A DNA stretch of 64,000 bases. Source: Bombyx mori (Eukaryota > Arthropoda > Insecta > Lepidoptera > Bombycidae). The translations under genes were made by a program, and so were the position numbers. Shown here piece after piece: positions 41,409-53,780 of the stretch; position 1 is the stretch's first letter; each line of letters starts with the position of its first letter. The stretch covers positions 9,982,753 through 10,046,752 of the forward strand of contig NC_085135.1 in the NCBI RefSeq assembly GCF_030269925.1, given 5' to 3'. The notes under the pieces were generated by a model. That model was not told the DNA's origin. It worked only from the letters and a program-made list of their open reading frames with translations, and searched no databases.

Positions 41409-44400
41409 TTTATTAAATAGCAAATACGAAGATAAACGTCTATCTGCTACTGCGTATTTAGATCAATTATTTGAATTCAAACCTATCTCTTCTGCGAAGC
41501 CTAGTAATTTAGAATTGTTTTTGGACAAGTTCGCATCGTCGGTAGCCGCTTTAAAAAACTTGAAGGTCAATGACCTATCGGATTTTACATTTTTGCATGT
41601 TGCGCTTAAAAAATTAGACACAGACACTGCCCGTGCGTTTGAATCCTATCAGCGCTTAAATAAAAAGGGATGCGAAATACCATTGTTTGTAGATCTAGTG
41701 TTTTTTGTTCGTGGTCACATAAAAGTATTAGAGCGCACGTCATCAGTTCCCAAGGCTGCCAACAAAGGGCAGTTTGACTCTAAGTTATCATCTACACAGG
41801 CTTATACATCTAGTTCTGAGTCAACGGTATGTAGTCTGTGTCGTGACAAACATGATCACATTTATAAATGTAGGGTTTTTAATAGTTATAAACCGAATGA
41901 GCGGTTTCAATTCGTCAAATCGAACAATTTATGTATAAATTGTTTAAGTAGCGGTCATCGTGTTTCCGCGTGTAGGTCGTCCTCTTTATGTAAAAAATGT
42001 AATTCTAAGCATCACACTTTATTATGTTTCGGAAATGAACCCGTCGCGAGTAAAGCGCATTCGAATGCTAGACGCACGCAGTCACCAGGTACACGAGCAT
42101 CGGCTGTCGCACGGCCCTCCATGCGTTCTTCGGTAGGCTTAAATGATATGGGCATTGCTCCAGCTCGCGTCAGCACGGATGACGTAACGCTGTGCACTTT
42201 ATCGAAAGGTTATAACCGCATCTTACGCAGTCCTACTACGGTACTAATTGCGACCGCACGTGTAGTTATTATTGATTCACGTGGTAGGGAGCATTGTGTA
42301 CGCGCGTTGTTGGATGGCGCGTCTCAAAGCAATTTTGTCACTCGTGATTGTTGTCGACGATTGGGTTTGAACATAAATAATAGACCTGCTTGTTCCGTAG
42401 TAAAGGGAATAGGAGGTTCTAGCAAAACAATTGAAGGTTCTGTAGAAATAAAATTTTATTCTCGTTTCGATCGTAACGTAAATTATACTATGGAGTCGTT
42501 AGTAGTAGATAAAATTACTGAACGTTTACCGACTACCACAGTTGATGCCTCTCTTTTATCGAATTTCGAAGACATAGCATTGGCAGACGATACTTACTTT
42601 AACCCAGGCCCGATCCAACTGTTGATTGGAGCTTCGATTTTCCCGCATCTGCTCTTATCGAACAAGGTTCAAGGACGGCCTTCGCATGCCTCGCCGATCG
42701 CGTTAGAGACTATCCTCGGTTATGTTATTGTTGGTGACGCTCCCGTTCGTGTAGCTAGCAACGAGAGCGTTTCATATTGCTGTGCCGGAGACCCGTTAGA
42801 CTCCACAATTCGGAAGTTTTGGGAATTAGAGGAGGTAGACGTGCCGTCTGTACTCAGCCCCAAGGACAAAATGTCTGAGGAGTTTTATACCAGTACTACC
42901 ACACGAGATAGTGACGGACGATACGTGGTGGCTTTGCCCTTTAAAGGTGATGTTAACACTCTCGGTAATTCGCGTCAAGCGAGTGAAAATCGATTTTACT
43001 GCTTAGAAAGAAAGATGCAAGCTTCTCCGCAACTAAAATTAGCGTACGACAACATCATTCTCGAATATTTAGAGAAGAACTATCTCTCAGCTGTAGATTG
43101 TGACAGTTCAGATATTTCTTATTTTATTCCGCATCATGGTGTAATCAGACAAGATAAGGTCACAACCAAATTAAGAGTCGTACTCGATGGTAGTTGTAAG
43201 ACTACTACTAATGTTTCGCTCAATGATCTGTTATATCGTGGACAAAATTTCCAAGGAAATTTATTTAATATTATTATTAATTTTCGTTTGTTTCCGGTTG
43301 CCCTTTCCGCTGACATTCGTCAGATGTTTCTGAGTATTGGAGTCAGAGAATCTGACAGGCGTTTTCAACGCATTCTATATCGTTTTTCTCCTCAACAACC
43401 ATTACAAGTTTACGAATTTAATCGTGTAGTTTTCGGGCTTAAGTCTAGTCCTTTTCATGCGTTGCGTACTATTAAACAGCTGGCAGCTGATGAAGGTGTC
43501 GCTTACCCGAGGGCCAGAGAAATTATTGATACTAGCCTGTATATGGACGATTTTGTTTATTCAATTCGAACTGAAGACATCGGCATATCGACCGCTTCTG
43601 AGATGATAGGTCTCATGAAGGCCGGTCAGTTCGAGCTGGTGAAGTGGACGAGTAACTCACAAGTAGTGTTAGATTCGATCCCGCCGTCGCATCGCCTGCC
43701 AGGTGTCAAGGAGTTCGATGAGTCGAACCAGCATAAAGTACTCGGCTTGTGTTGGTCTCCTACGTCGGACAAATTTTGTATAAAAATTGACACTCCGATT
43801 GAAATTTGTACTAAACGTACAATACTGTCATGTGTTGCTAAAATATGGGACGTCATGGGATTTGTCGCACCGGTCGTCCTGTTCGTTAAACTTATTATTA
43901 AGCAGTTGTGGCTGAGCAATTGTGACTGGGATGACACTCCATCCGAAGATATAGTAAAAATGTGGAGCCGATTCAAAGAAGAACTTCCTTTGCTTTCTCA
44001 TATAAAGATCCCACGTCACGTAGGTATGAACGTCGACAGCATCGCGACTATCTTAGGTTTCGCGGACGCCAGTGAGAAAGCATATGGGGGGGTGATATAT
44101 TTTCACGTTCAAAATAACAATGATAATACAATACGTTTGATAACAGCAAAATCAAAGGTTTCTCCTAAAAAGGTTGTGTCGCTCGCCAGACTTGAGCTTT
44201 GCGCGATTCTCATACTCGCTCAGCTCATAAAAAATGTAGTAGTCGCTTGTCAAAATCGCATTGTTTTTCGCAATATATTCGCGTTTTCAGACTCAACAGT
44301 CGCACTTTGTTGGACACATTCATCGCCTCATCGATGGAGCACCTTTGTGGCTAACAGAGTGACGAAGATACAAAGCTATTTATCTCCACAAAATCTATAT

Positions 44401-46083
44401 CACGTGTCTGGTAAAGACAATCCCGCTGATTGTTTGTCGCGTGGCCTCACTCCTTCCCAAATAATTAATCACCCGCTTTGGTTTAGTGGCCCCCCTTGGG
44501 CACATTTGGATGTCGCGCAGTGGCCTGCTGTTCCTTTTAATCCTTCCGTAGAGCCTGAGGCGCCGGAAGAAAAGAAACAGACTTTTCTCGCCGCTACTTT
44601 AAATGAAAAATCTCCTATATTATCACTAGGAGATCGTATCTCATCTTGGTCTAAACTATTGCGCAGTGTAGTTTTCGTTTGTCGATTCGTAAAATTGTTA
44701 CCTCACAGATATCGCATGTCAGCATCGGATTATGAGTTCGCTGAGTTATTAATTCTTCGTGAACTTCAACGGTTTTATTTTCGCGCTGAGATCGCGAAGC
44801 TCGAGGAAGGTCAAGTTTGTAGCCCTGCATTTCGACACTTAAAACCATTTCTTAAAGATGGAGTAATTAGAGTAGGGGGACGTTTAAGAAACTCTGACTT
44901 GAGCTACGACGAGAAATATCCCATTTTGCTTCCGAGAAAAGATCCGATCTTGAATTTACTTGTCGAATATCATCATAAATTAAATTGTCACGCCGGTCCT
45001 GACCTGCTGATGGCGCTCTTACGTCAGAGGTATTGGATACTTTCTACTCGTAATTTAATTAGGAATAGGATACACAAATGCATGCCTTGCTTTCGACTTC
45101 GTCCTAAGCCAACATTCCCTGAAATGGCGGATCATCGTTCTTGTCGTGTCGTTCAATCCGCTAAACCCTTCATTCACACGGGTACAGATTATGCTGGCCC
45201 TTTCAAGGTTACCATAACACGTGGGCGAGGTATTCGTTCTACCAAAGCTTACGTGTGTTTATTTGTTTGCATGACTACGCGCGCAGTACATATAGAACTG
45301 GCTGGTGATTTAAGCACAGCTAGTTTCATGGGAGCCTTCAAGCGGTTCCTATCTAGACGAGGCCCGGTGGGTAGAATTTATTCGGACAATGGAACGAATT
45401 ATATAGGTGCTAAACGCAAGCTTTCAGAACTTCATGAATTTCTTTGTTCAAAGTATCATAATACAGAGTTTGGTCACGTCTTAGCTGAAAATCGCATTGA
45501 ATGGTCCCTAAATGTACCGACAGCTAGCCATTTTGGCGGGAATTGGGAGGCTAATATCAAAAGCTTAAAGTCTCATCTATATCGCGTTATAGGTGATACA
45601 ATTCTTTCATTTGAAGAGCTATGTACTGTTCTCACTCAGATCGAATCGGTAATGAATACACGACCTTTATGTAGAACACTCTCTAGTGATCCTTCAGAAC
45701 CGCTTGCCTTAACTCCTGCGCATTTTTTGAATCTCACGCCTTTGAAATTCTTGCCTGCGGAACAAATCGATGAAAATTTAACTACTCTAGCTAGACACGA
45801 TTTGCTAGACAAATTAGTTCAATCGTTTTGGAAGCGCTGGAGACGGGAATACCTTCATACGTTGCAATCACGCCGCAAATGGAACACGCCGGTCGATCCA
45901 GTCGTCGTCGGCTCGGTGGTGATTCTGATTAACGATAATTCGCCTCCTCTACACTGGCCTTTGGGTGTCGTGGAAGAAGTGTTTCCGGACTCTACGGGAG
46001 TTACACGCATTGCACGGGTTAAGACAGCGATCGGATCGTATTTGCGTCCCGTGGTGCGACTCTGCCCACTACCCAACCAGTAG
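41402..46083 (+). CDS. pol: BEL/Pao Gag C-terminus and Pol
   Basis: An unbroken frame, 1522 codons from the first ATG at 41515. Zinc knuckles (CSLCRDKHDHIYKC, CINCLSSGHRVSAC, CKKCNSKHHTLLC) are followed by an aspartic protease with RALLDGASQSNFVT. The RT shows LRVVLDGS, VALSADIRQMFL and the active site LYMDDFVYS. Pao-type RNase H (GFADASEKAYGG, FSDSTVALCW) and integrase follow, with H2C2 (HHKLNCHAGPD, CMPCFRLRP) and DDE residues in HTGTDYAGPF, IYSDNGTNYIGA and ASHFGGNWEANI. A DUF5641-like end (SFWKRWRREYLHTLQ) closes it. All catalytic residues are present. Confidence 0.93.
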
Positions 46084-46303
46084 CTCATTTAGATTTTTCA
46101 TATTATTTAGGTTAGTTGTATATAGATATAGTATAGATTCTTAATTCTTGTAGGAACATAGCGTAGTAGTAGATAAACGTAGCGTACTTATTTGAATTTA
46201 TTGTTATTCGTTTGTTAGATAATACACTTTTTAGTTTTTTAGTTAGATAATACACGTTTTAGTTAGATAATACTTTGAAGGCGTCCCTTCAAGCCCGGGG
46301 GAA
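46084..46303 (+). other. BEL/Pao 3' UTR and polypurine tract
   Basis: AT-rich with repeated ttagttagataatacac (46205-46270). The purine tract aagcccgggggaa (46291-46303) abuts the 3' LTR. Confidence 0.75.
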
Positions 46304-46701
46304 TGGTTGCGCTGGTTTAAAACTTAGTTAGTTTTAGGTTTCGAAAAATAGCAACATTTTAATTTGGTTTTGCAAATCCTGTCCCATCCCACTCCGGCAC
46401 TTTACCTACGGACGCGTGCGAGCGAGATCGTGTGGTGACATCGAGACGAAAAAAAAATATGGCTGAACAACCGCGCGCGCGCTTCGTGTCTTTGTTATGT
46501 TAAATACGTAAATAAGTGAAATCGTTGGTGTTTCTCATCGCGAAGTGGTACGAGTCTGCAGTAAGGACTACATAAAGGTATTGTGCATCCTTCCTTTAAC
46601 GCAGAACTGCCGCTTCTTATCGTTTCTTCCCGCAGTCTGTGTCCTTCATTTGCAACGACCAAATTTCAAATATTTCGTAGTTTGCTTATCTCGCGTCTAC
46701 A
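46304..46701 (+). repeat. 3' LTR, BEL/Pao
   Basis: 398 bp, two differences from the 5' LTR. Confidence 0.93.
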
Positions 46702-46769
46702 TATATAGTTGTTTTATTTATTTATTTTGTAATGTTACGGCACTTTATACTTACTTATTGAATTAGACT

Positions 46770-47878
46770 ATGAGTATAGAATTAAAATTATCAGATATTT
46801 ATAAACAATTAAAACATTGTACGGATTCTATTTCTAAGTTAGGTCCTTCAAGGAGAGTAGGTAGTAATTTTGAGAATAAGATTTTAGAAGCTAAGAACTT
46901 ATATGTGTCGTTTAAAAATATTTTAAGTATTTTACCTAAAGATGTGTCTAAAGAATTGTTATTTTTATGTTCATGTATAAACAAATGTTATGATGAAATT
47001 TTAAAATTTGAATTGGAATTTAGTTCGAGTGGTAGTCAGAGTCAAAATAAATCTTCCACAATGTCAGTGCCAGGGGAAAAGTTTAATTTAAAGACGGCTG
47101 TAAGCCTATTGCCTAAAATGACCTGTGATGAAGAGGTAACTAATGACTTAATTTCTGCGATTGAATTGTATGACTCAATGCTTGCTGATGGTGATAGACG
47201 ATTTTAATAAATTTTGTTTTAAAGAGTCGATTAACGAGTGGAGCAAAAATGCGTTTAGCTACTTCTTATAGTTCTGTTGAGTTGTTATTACAAGATATGC
47301 GTAAATATTTACTTACTCGTAAGTCCGATACTGCTTTACAGTCTAGATTACAGAAGGCTAGGCAAGGTGAAAAGTCAGTTACAGAGTTTGCTCAAGAGAT
47401 AGGGAAGTTATTTGTAGAATTGACTATTTCTCAGGCAAATGGTGATGAGAAAGCGTATGAGGTATTACGTCCTCTTAATGAAAGGAACGCTATTAGATGT
47501 TTTTCCGAAGGGTTACGAAGTCAAAAGCTAAGTACAATTATTTCAGCACGTAATTTGACCTCCTTAAAGGATGCCATTAGAGTGGCCGAAGATGAAACTA
47601 GCTTAACTGCGGAGCGTCAGACCGTTATGTCATATAATCGTCGGTCTACTCGCACTAATAATTTTGGTCATCGTGGATTTCGTGGTCGAAATTCATTTAA
47701 ATATTTTCGAGGTATTAGACAGCCACATAATGCGCAACAAAATTTGCTGCGTCAAGGAATACGTGGCGAAGCACCCGAGGTGCTCAGGTATATCGACGAG
47801 GAGCGTCAAGTTACGGCGCCAGATATGTTCGTGGAAATCGTGGCAATTACGCAAATTATTCTAATAATAGAAATTTAA
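46770..47878 (+). pseudogene. gag: Gypsy gag, frameshifted
   Basis: The start is MSIELKLSDIYKQLKHC. The core shares AVSLLPKM, LFVELTISQAN and YEVLRPLNERNAI with the gag at 17459-18394. A frameshift near 47205 separates 46770-47206 from the second frame, and another near 47755 separates the Arg/Gly-rich tail (GHRGFRGRNSF) from pol. No CCHC knuckle is seen. Codon use is AT-rich, unlike the GC-rich R1 copies around it. Confidence 0.82.
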
Positions 47879-47887
47879 ATCATTTGA

Positions 47888-49889
47888 TTGCAAATGAACG
47901 ACATGATTTACCGACTTCAGAAAATAGTCGTAATTATGTTTCTTCGGATCAGAATTCGGGAGCATTTTTTCGTCCCTAATCAAGTTCTTACTTGTGATAG
48001 CATTAATTGGGTAAACTTTAGTTTAAATAACATACAGTTAGAATTTTTAGTAGATACAGGGGCCTCTTTATCATGTGTTAATTATGATATGTTAGATTTA
48101 TTTCAGCTAGAGTTACATAAATGCGATTTAAATATCCATGGTATTGGTGGAAGTTTAAAGTCCGTAGGATTTGTTTATTTAGCATTAGAGTTCAGGAATA
48201 TTATTTTTAAGCATAAGTTTTACGTATTTAGGAATTTACCATGTAAGTCGATAGGTATAGTAGGTCAAGATTTTATTAAACGATATAGTGGAATTATAGA
48301 TTATGACTCAAATACTTTATCTCTCAAAGTCGCAGAGAGTAGAGTTTCATTGCCTTTACATTATTATAATTGTAATTTTATTATTGGACCGAGGTGTGAA
48401 GTTATTAAGTTCATACCTACGCGTATTAATTATGACTGTGTCATTTATCCGAAGGAGATAAGACAGGGTATTTTTTTGGCTAGTGTGGTAGCTAGGCCGA
48501 AAAATGGTAGGATTCCTGTAAGACTTTTAAATACTACTGACAAAGAAGTATCTTTATGTTTGAATAAAGTTGAAGTTGATAGGTTAGAAAACTATGAATT
48601 TTGTAATTACGAAAGCTCGGATGTTAATGTAGAGAGAATACGGACGTTATTTTCATTACTTAATGTAGGTTCATACTTAAACAAAGAAGAACAGTTGTCA
48701 ATCGAGCAAATTTGTACCAAATATTCGGACATATTTCATTTACCAGGTGACAAGTTAAGTGTTACGAACGTTTACGAGCAGTCTATTCATTTAAAAGAAC
48801 ATGCTACGCCTGTGTATAGAAAACAGTACAGAATTCCGTTTATGCAGAAGGAAGAACTTAATAGACAGATCGATGATATGTTACGAGAAGGTATTATAGA
48901 AAAAACTTGCAGTGAGTGGTCTAGCCCTCTGTTGCTAGTTCCTAAAAAGTTAGATAAGAGCGGTAAGCGTCAATGGAGAGTAGTGGTGGACTACAGACAG
49001 TTAAACGAGAGAGTGCAGGACGACAAATTTCCTCTCCCAAATATAACAGATATAATAGATTCTCTATCAGGTTCTATGTACTTTAGCCATTGCGATTTAA
49101 ATCGTAGTTATTATCAATGTAATCTTTCAAAAGATTCTAGAAAATATACGGCGTTCACGACAGATAAAGGGCATTACCAAATGTGTAGATTACCGATGGG
49201 GCTAAAAATTAGTCCATCTGCCTTTAGTAGATTAATGACAGTTGCTATGTCGGGTTTAAATTACGAAAAATGTATTATCTATTTAGACGATTTAATAATT
49301 TTTGGCCGAAATTTGACAGAACATAATAAAAACCTCATGTTTGTTTTTGACAGATTACGAAAAGTTAAATTAAAATTAAATCCGTCTAAATGTGAGTTTC
49401 TAAAGCGACAAATTCTTTACTTAGGACATGTAATATCATCCTCAGGTATTTTGCCCGACCCTGAAAAGATTCGAGTAATCGAAAGCTATCCGACACCAAC
49501 GTGTGCGGATGACGTCAAACGTTTTGTTGCATTTAGTAACTATTACAGGAAATTTATTCGAAACTTTACAGCTATTGTCGTGCCACTAAACAAATTATGT
49601 AGAAAGAAGGCTCAGTTTGAATGGACTACAGAACGTCAGAATGCCTTTGAAACTCTTAAAAAGTTGCTATCTAGTCCGCCTGTCTTAGATTATCCAAATT
49701 TTTCTAAAGAAAATGAATTTATTTTACAAACAGATAGTTCAGGTTTTGCTATTGGCAGCGTGTTAAGTAATTCTAACGGAAAACCCGTCGCGTATGCTAG
49801 TAGGAGTTTAAATAAAGCGGAGTTAAATTATTCAACGATTGAAAAGGAACTTCTGGCAATAGTTTGGTCAATAAAATATTTTAGGCCAT
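47888..49889 (+). pseudogene. pol: Gypsy pol: protease, RT and start of RNase H
   Basis: The protease has EFLVDTGASLSCVN. The RT shows WSSPLLLVPKK, VVVDYRQLNERVQ, YFSHCDLNRSYYQ, LPMGLKISPSAFSR and the active site CIIYLDDLIIFGRN. RNase H starts with LQTDSSGFAIGSVL and ELNYSTIEKELLAIVW. At 49890 the frame runs into an RTE fragment in antisense. The open frame continues to 50338, but its last 150 codons are not Gypsy sequence. The RNase H part resumes at 50412. Confidence 0.88.
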
Positions 49890-50399
49890 CTTCTTTCTTT
49901 TTCTCCACCTTATCCCACTATGTGGGGTCGGCACAGCTAATTTTTCTCTTCCATTCTCTTCTATCAGCCGTCATCTCAACACTCACTCCTCTCTCTCTCA
50001 TATCGTCATTCACACACTCCATCCATGTCTTCTTCGGTCGACCTCTTCCCCCTCTACCTTGCACTACCATTTCCATACATCTCCTAGTCACATGCATCTT
50101 CTCTCTACGCATCACATGTCCATACCACGCTAACCGTCTGCTCCTTAATTTGTTGTTTACCGGGGCCACTTTCAAACTTCCTCTGATATACTCATTCTTT
50201 ATCTTATCCATTCTTGTCACTCCACACATCCATCTCAACATTCGCATCTCGGCCGCATGCACTCCTCTTTCATGCTTAACTTTCGTCGCCCAACACTCAG
50301 ATCCATACAGCACGACAGGTCTAATGATCGTTTTGTAAATTTTACCCTTGAGCTGAAGGGGCATTCTACGATCGCATGCTGTTGCAGAGACCTGTCGCC
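49890..50399 (-). mobile_element. RTE-clade LINE fragment, 5'-truncated
   Basis: 510 bases flanked by the exact 12-bp TSD attttaggccat (49878-49889, 50400-50411). The minus-strand frame 49918-50364 is the RTE C-terminus (VLYGSECWATKV, AWYGHVMRR, GRGRPKKTWMEC), related to but not the same subfamily as the intact copy at 9775: the 3' end here is ataaggtggagaaaaagaaa and not an ATG repeat. Confidence 0.92.
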
Positions 50400-50411
50400 A
50401 TTTTAGGCCAT

Positions 50412-50562
50412 ATTTATATGAAAAAAAATTTGTAATAAGAACTGACCATAGGCCTTTGCTTTATCTTTTTAACATGTCAAATCCATCCAGTCGTTTAACA
50501 AAATTTCGTCTTTTATTGGAGGAATACGACTTTAAAGTAGAATATGTCAGAGGAAAAGAAAT
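50412..50562 (+). pseudogene. Gypsy RNase H, continuation
   Basis: RNase H resumes with FVIRTDHRPLLYLF and ends VEYVRGKE at the Jockey insertion point near 50562. The catalytic region is complete only if the RTE fragment is ignored. Confidence 0.8.
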
Positions 50563-50929
50563 CATTCCGATTTGAGCAACCGACGCGCGTGGACGTGCTC
50601 ATCGTTGTGCACATCGGTTTGTGGCACATCTGGCGTCCAAGTGTTTTGTCGGAAGTGACTACCGGTGATAATAGATCATTGTTCGTGGCACATCTGTGGC
50701 CCAAGTGTTTCTCGGAATTTGTACCTGCGCCTAATTGCAAGGCATTGCCGCCCGAGAACTGTGCAGTGGTTCTATTCACTCTAATTCTATTATATTTATT
50801 CTATTCACTAAAATTTCTAAAATTCCTAGAATCGCTTCGGCCAATTTAGTGTTACCGACGCAGGGGCCTCGTCGCAAGGCGAGCGCGTGTTTAAGTCCCG
50901 GGACAGCCCCCCTTGGGCAGTCTGAAGAA

Positions 50930-52580
50930 ATGGAGTTCAACCAACACACTGCTCGCGGAATTCTTAAGCGAGAAATACCCGGCCCTCGAAGCAGAATTTT
51001 TAGCTTACAAAGCTAAACGCGCCGCGAACTGTTCTGCCATGCCCGCCGCGCCCGCCGTTTCCGCCACGCCTGCCATTCCCGCGTCCCCTGCAAGCGCGCG
51101 CAAAACTCCCGCGCCGTACACCGCAGCCTCCGTCGCGCCCAGCACACCCGTGTCCCCCATACTCCCGCGAAAAACTCCCGCGTCTACCGCGGCAGCTTCC
51201 GTTCTACCTCAGCGATCGTCTGCGGCCTCCGTCGCGTCCGCCGCTCCCGCGCCTTCCTCCTCGTCCTCCCACTCTGACTCGGATATGGAGGTTGACCTCG
51301 TTCCCGCCTCATTGACAGATGGATTCACCCTCGTGCAAAAGGGTAAGAAGCGCGCCGCGGAATCCCGAGCTTCCGCGGCCGCTAAAATAAGCAAAGCCGC
51401 GAACGCGTCGCGCCCCCGCCCTCCGACCCCCGTCGCTCCCTGTCCCCGTGCCACGCCGTCGCCGCGCCCGGTGGCACAAACGAGAAATCAGACCCCTCCT
51501 CCGTTGATTCTTCAAGAGAAGGCTGCTTGGGACCGTGTCTCCCTGGCCCTTAAGGCCAAGAACATAAATTTTGCCAGTGCCCGTAACCTCGCGAACGGGA
51601 TACAGATAAAAGTAGCAACACCCGACGACCATAGAGCCCTCTCAAGCTACCTCCGAAAGGAGCGTATAAGTTATCATACGTATACGCTCCAGGAGGAGCG
51701 TGAGCTCCGTGCAGTCATACGTGGCATCCCCAAGGAGTTAGATGCCGAGCTCGTAAAGGCCGACCTACTCGAACAAGGCCTACCCGTAAACTCCGTGCAC
51801 CGCATGCACACAGGACGCGGGAGGGAGCCATACAATATGGTTCTCGTCGCCCTCCAGTCTACCCCCGAGGGTAAGCAAATCTTTAACGTCCGAACGGTCT
51901 GTAGGCTTTCCGGAATCACCGTGGAAACCCCTCATAAAAAAGGCACTCCGAGCCAGTGCCACAATTGTCAGTTGTACGGGCATTCTTCCCGTAATTGTCA
52001 CGCGCGCCCTCGATGCGTCAAGTGTTTGGACGATCACTCCACGACTCTTTGCACTCGCGATCAAAAAACCGCGACTGAACCACCTAGCTGCGTCCTGTGC
52101 CGAACACAGGGTCACCCCGTGAATTACCGTGGATGCCCCCGAGCCCCTAAAATAAATCGCCGCGTCGCGCGCCAAAACCGCCTCCGAGCTTCCGGCCCTG
52201 ACATCAAAGCCACGGCACCCTCTGTGCCGAAGGCTAAGCCTGCCTTCGTGCCGGCGCCGGTGCCCAGCGGCTCGGCCTGGGCTAAACCGTTGCCGTACAC
52301 GAACACGGCTGTAGCTCCCTCCCCCGCGATTCGTCCCGCCCCCACGATACGTCCCTCCCCCGTGATTCGTTCCTCCCCCGCGACCAGCACTCCGACCGCG
52401 TCCGACAATCTCGCTCTAGCGATCGACTTTTTTCAGTCGATCAACTTTGAGCGTGTTAATGCTTTGGGTGACGCCATTCGCGCCGCCTCCACTGCACAAC
52501 ACTTCATCGCCGTTGTGCAAGAATACGCTGACGTATACGCGTCGTTAAATACGTACGTCCTCCCCTCACTTCGCCGGTAA
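50930..52580 (+). pseudogene. Jockey ORF1 (Gag-like)
   Basis: The likely original start is the ATG at 50930, aligned with the sister ORF1 start, but a small indel before about 50955 puts it out of frame with the long open frame 50913-52580. The rest is complete: an Ala/Pro/Ser-rich region, the core VSLALKAKNINF and LRAVIRGIPKELDAELVK, then CHNCQLYGHSSRNC, CVKCLDDHSTTLC and CVLCRTQGHPVNYRGC. The last two are missing in the minus-strand sister. The stop is three bases before the ORF2 ATG. Confidence 0.85.
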
Positions 52581-52583
52581 TCA

Positions 52584-52729
52584 ATGGCGTACATAAGTAG
52601 AATAAAGCCCCTATCCGTAACGATAGGATTTTTTAACGCTTACGGTCTCGCAAATCAACGTGATCAGGTTTGTGATTTTTTGCGTGACCATCAAATTGAC
52701 ATCTTTTTGGTGCAGGAGACCCTGCTTAA
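52584..52729 (+). pseudogene. Jockey ORF2, first 48 codons
   Basis: MAYISRIKPLSVTIGFFNAYG opens the AP endonuclease and reaches QETLL, where the piggyBac element interrupts it at TTAA. The continuation at 63737 reads PARRDPKIANY in the matching frame. Confidence 0.9.
52726..52729. repeat. TTAA target site, left
   Basis: piggyBac elements duplicate TTAA; the right copy is 63733-63736. Removing the element and one TTAA restores the Jockey frame. Confidence 0.93.
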
Positions 52730-52745
52730 CACTTTCGCTGACAGT
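52730..52745 (+). repeat. piggyBac left terminal inverted repeat
   Basis: CACTTTCGCTGACAGT, directly inside TTAA. Confidence 0.92.
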
Positions 52746-52842
52746 ACGTCGTTAGACGGGAAATTAACATATTGCGGTATAACAGTACGTCGAAGGACGG
52801 GGTACTTACTTTTATGAGCATTGGCAGTACGTCGTCGGACGA
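52742..52842 (+). repeat. Left subterminal repeats, three copies
   Basis: cagtacgtcgnnngacg occurs at 52742, 52783 and 52825, spaced 41-42 bases. Similar tacgtcg cores fill the right arm, so these are probable transposase-binding sites. Confidence 0.75.
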
Positions 52843-53780
52843 CAACTTCTAATAGAAGCAATATGAAGAATAGCATTCACTGTCATATTGTAAGCAATCT
52901 CACATTTCTTACTGTCGTAACATGATTGTTTTGTGGGTAGTTTAATATTGCTATCTCAGTTGCTCACGCACACACGTAAATAGTTCGCATATAAGTACTA
53001 CGTCCACCGGCGTGAGCGCACGCTAATTTCTCGATCAATCAGTGCGGCCAGTGCCATTTTGTGAACAACCACGTGTTTACGTCACTCAAACAGTAAGTAA
53101 ATTTTGCAAAAATGATATTTTGTGTGTTTATTTGTATTGAAACATCGTTATGTTTATGTATTTATAAGCTTGAGGGTAGACATTATCTTGTTGAACACCA
53201 AGTAAAACGATGTCACTTTTTGATTCCTGATTTAATCAACAATATGTTATCTTAACAATTCACTTTAACTCTTGTCCAACTTTAACCAGTACGTACAACA
53301 GTCACTGAATCACACAACGTAACAAGGATATAGTAAGTGCACCAGGCAAACGCAGTCCAACGAATGTCCATTTCAAGGCACGTTCCGCCTTTTTATACTA
53401 GCCGGCGCAGCTGGCTTATGAGTCACTTCTGTTGCAACTGTTGTTTACGAGTGGAACGACACGGCCGGCGCACCTGGCTTGTGTGAGTCACTCCTATTGC
53501 ACGTGCTATATAACATAAATATCGTTAACGCCGTCATATTTATAAGATTTTGTGATGTTAGTATTTACTTAGGTATTTTTATTTACTAAATAACAGACTT
53601 TCCTTGAAATACTTGGGTCAAAGTAGTATTATTATAGTGTCGGATTAGAATAAAATTCATGACCTTACGTGTAATTAGCCGTTGCTAATTTACTCCTCTA
53701 ATGTGATAAAGCTTGTGCCCAGCTTGGAAATTTTATAGGTTGTTGATTGATTTACCAATTGAACAATTTGTTAATTTTAG
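52843..53780 (+). other. piggyBac left arm, non-coding
   Basis: An AT-rich 0.9 kb with two copies of a gccggcgcagctggctt-like segment (about 53402 and 53465). A promoter is expected here; nothing decisive is visible, and no gene is seen. Confidence 0.55.

Larger units (their letters stand above)
40153..46701 (+). mobile_element. BEL/Pao LTR retrotransposon, one frameshift from intact
   Basis: 6.5 kb, plus strand, LTRs of 398 bp (40153-40550, 46304-46701), TGGTTG...CTACA, with the 5-bp TSD tatat (40148-40152, 46702-46706) expected for BEL/Pao. The LTRs differ at two positions that I saw. A primer-binding site at 40556-40577 (TGGTCC...GAGCCGG) resembles a tRNA-Tyr end with a small insertion. 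gag-pol is open except for one extra base near 41400. It stands between R1-C and the 5' part of a Gypsy element. Confidence 0.93.
46707..50562 (+). mobile_element. Ty3/Gypsy element, plus strand, broken and truncated
   Basis: Related to the minus-strand element at 8502-19071 by its gag. Present are a short leader, gag, protease, RT and part of RNase H. An RTE fragment (49890-50399) cuts RNase H and a Jockey LINE cuts the rest at 50562. No 5' LTR is visible: left of the BEL/Pao insertion only about 20 bases (40131-40147) could belong to it before R1-C. Integrase and the 3' LTR may lie beyond the window. Confidence 0.82.
50563..52729 (+). mobile_element. Jockey-clade LINE, plus strand, 5' part
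   Basis: It begins CATTCCGAT at 50563, the same start as the minus-strand sister at 25083. A 5' UTR of about 370 bases with ggcacatctg repeats, ORF1 and the first 146 bases of ORF2 follow. A piggyBac element splits it at the TTAA 52726-52729, and it continues at 63737. Its 3' end and TSD lie outside the window. Confidence 0.9.

Noticed and set aside
49890..50338. C-terminal extension of the Gypsy pol frame
   Set aside because: It is antisense RTE sequence read through by chance; the RTE fragment has its own TSD.
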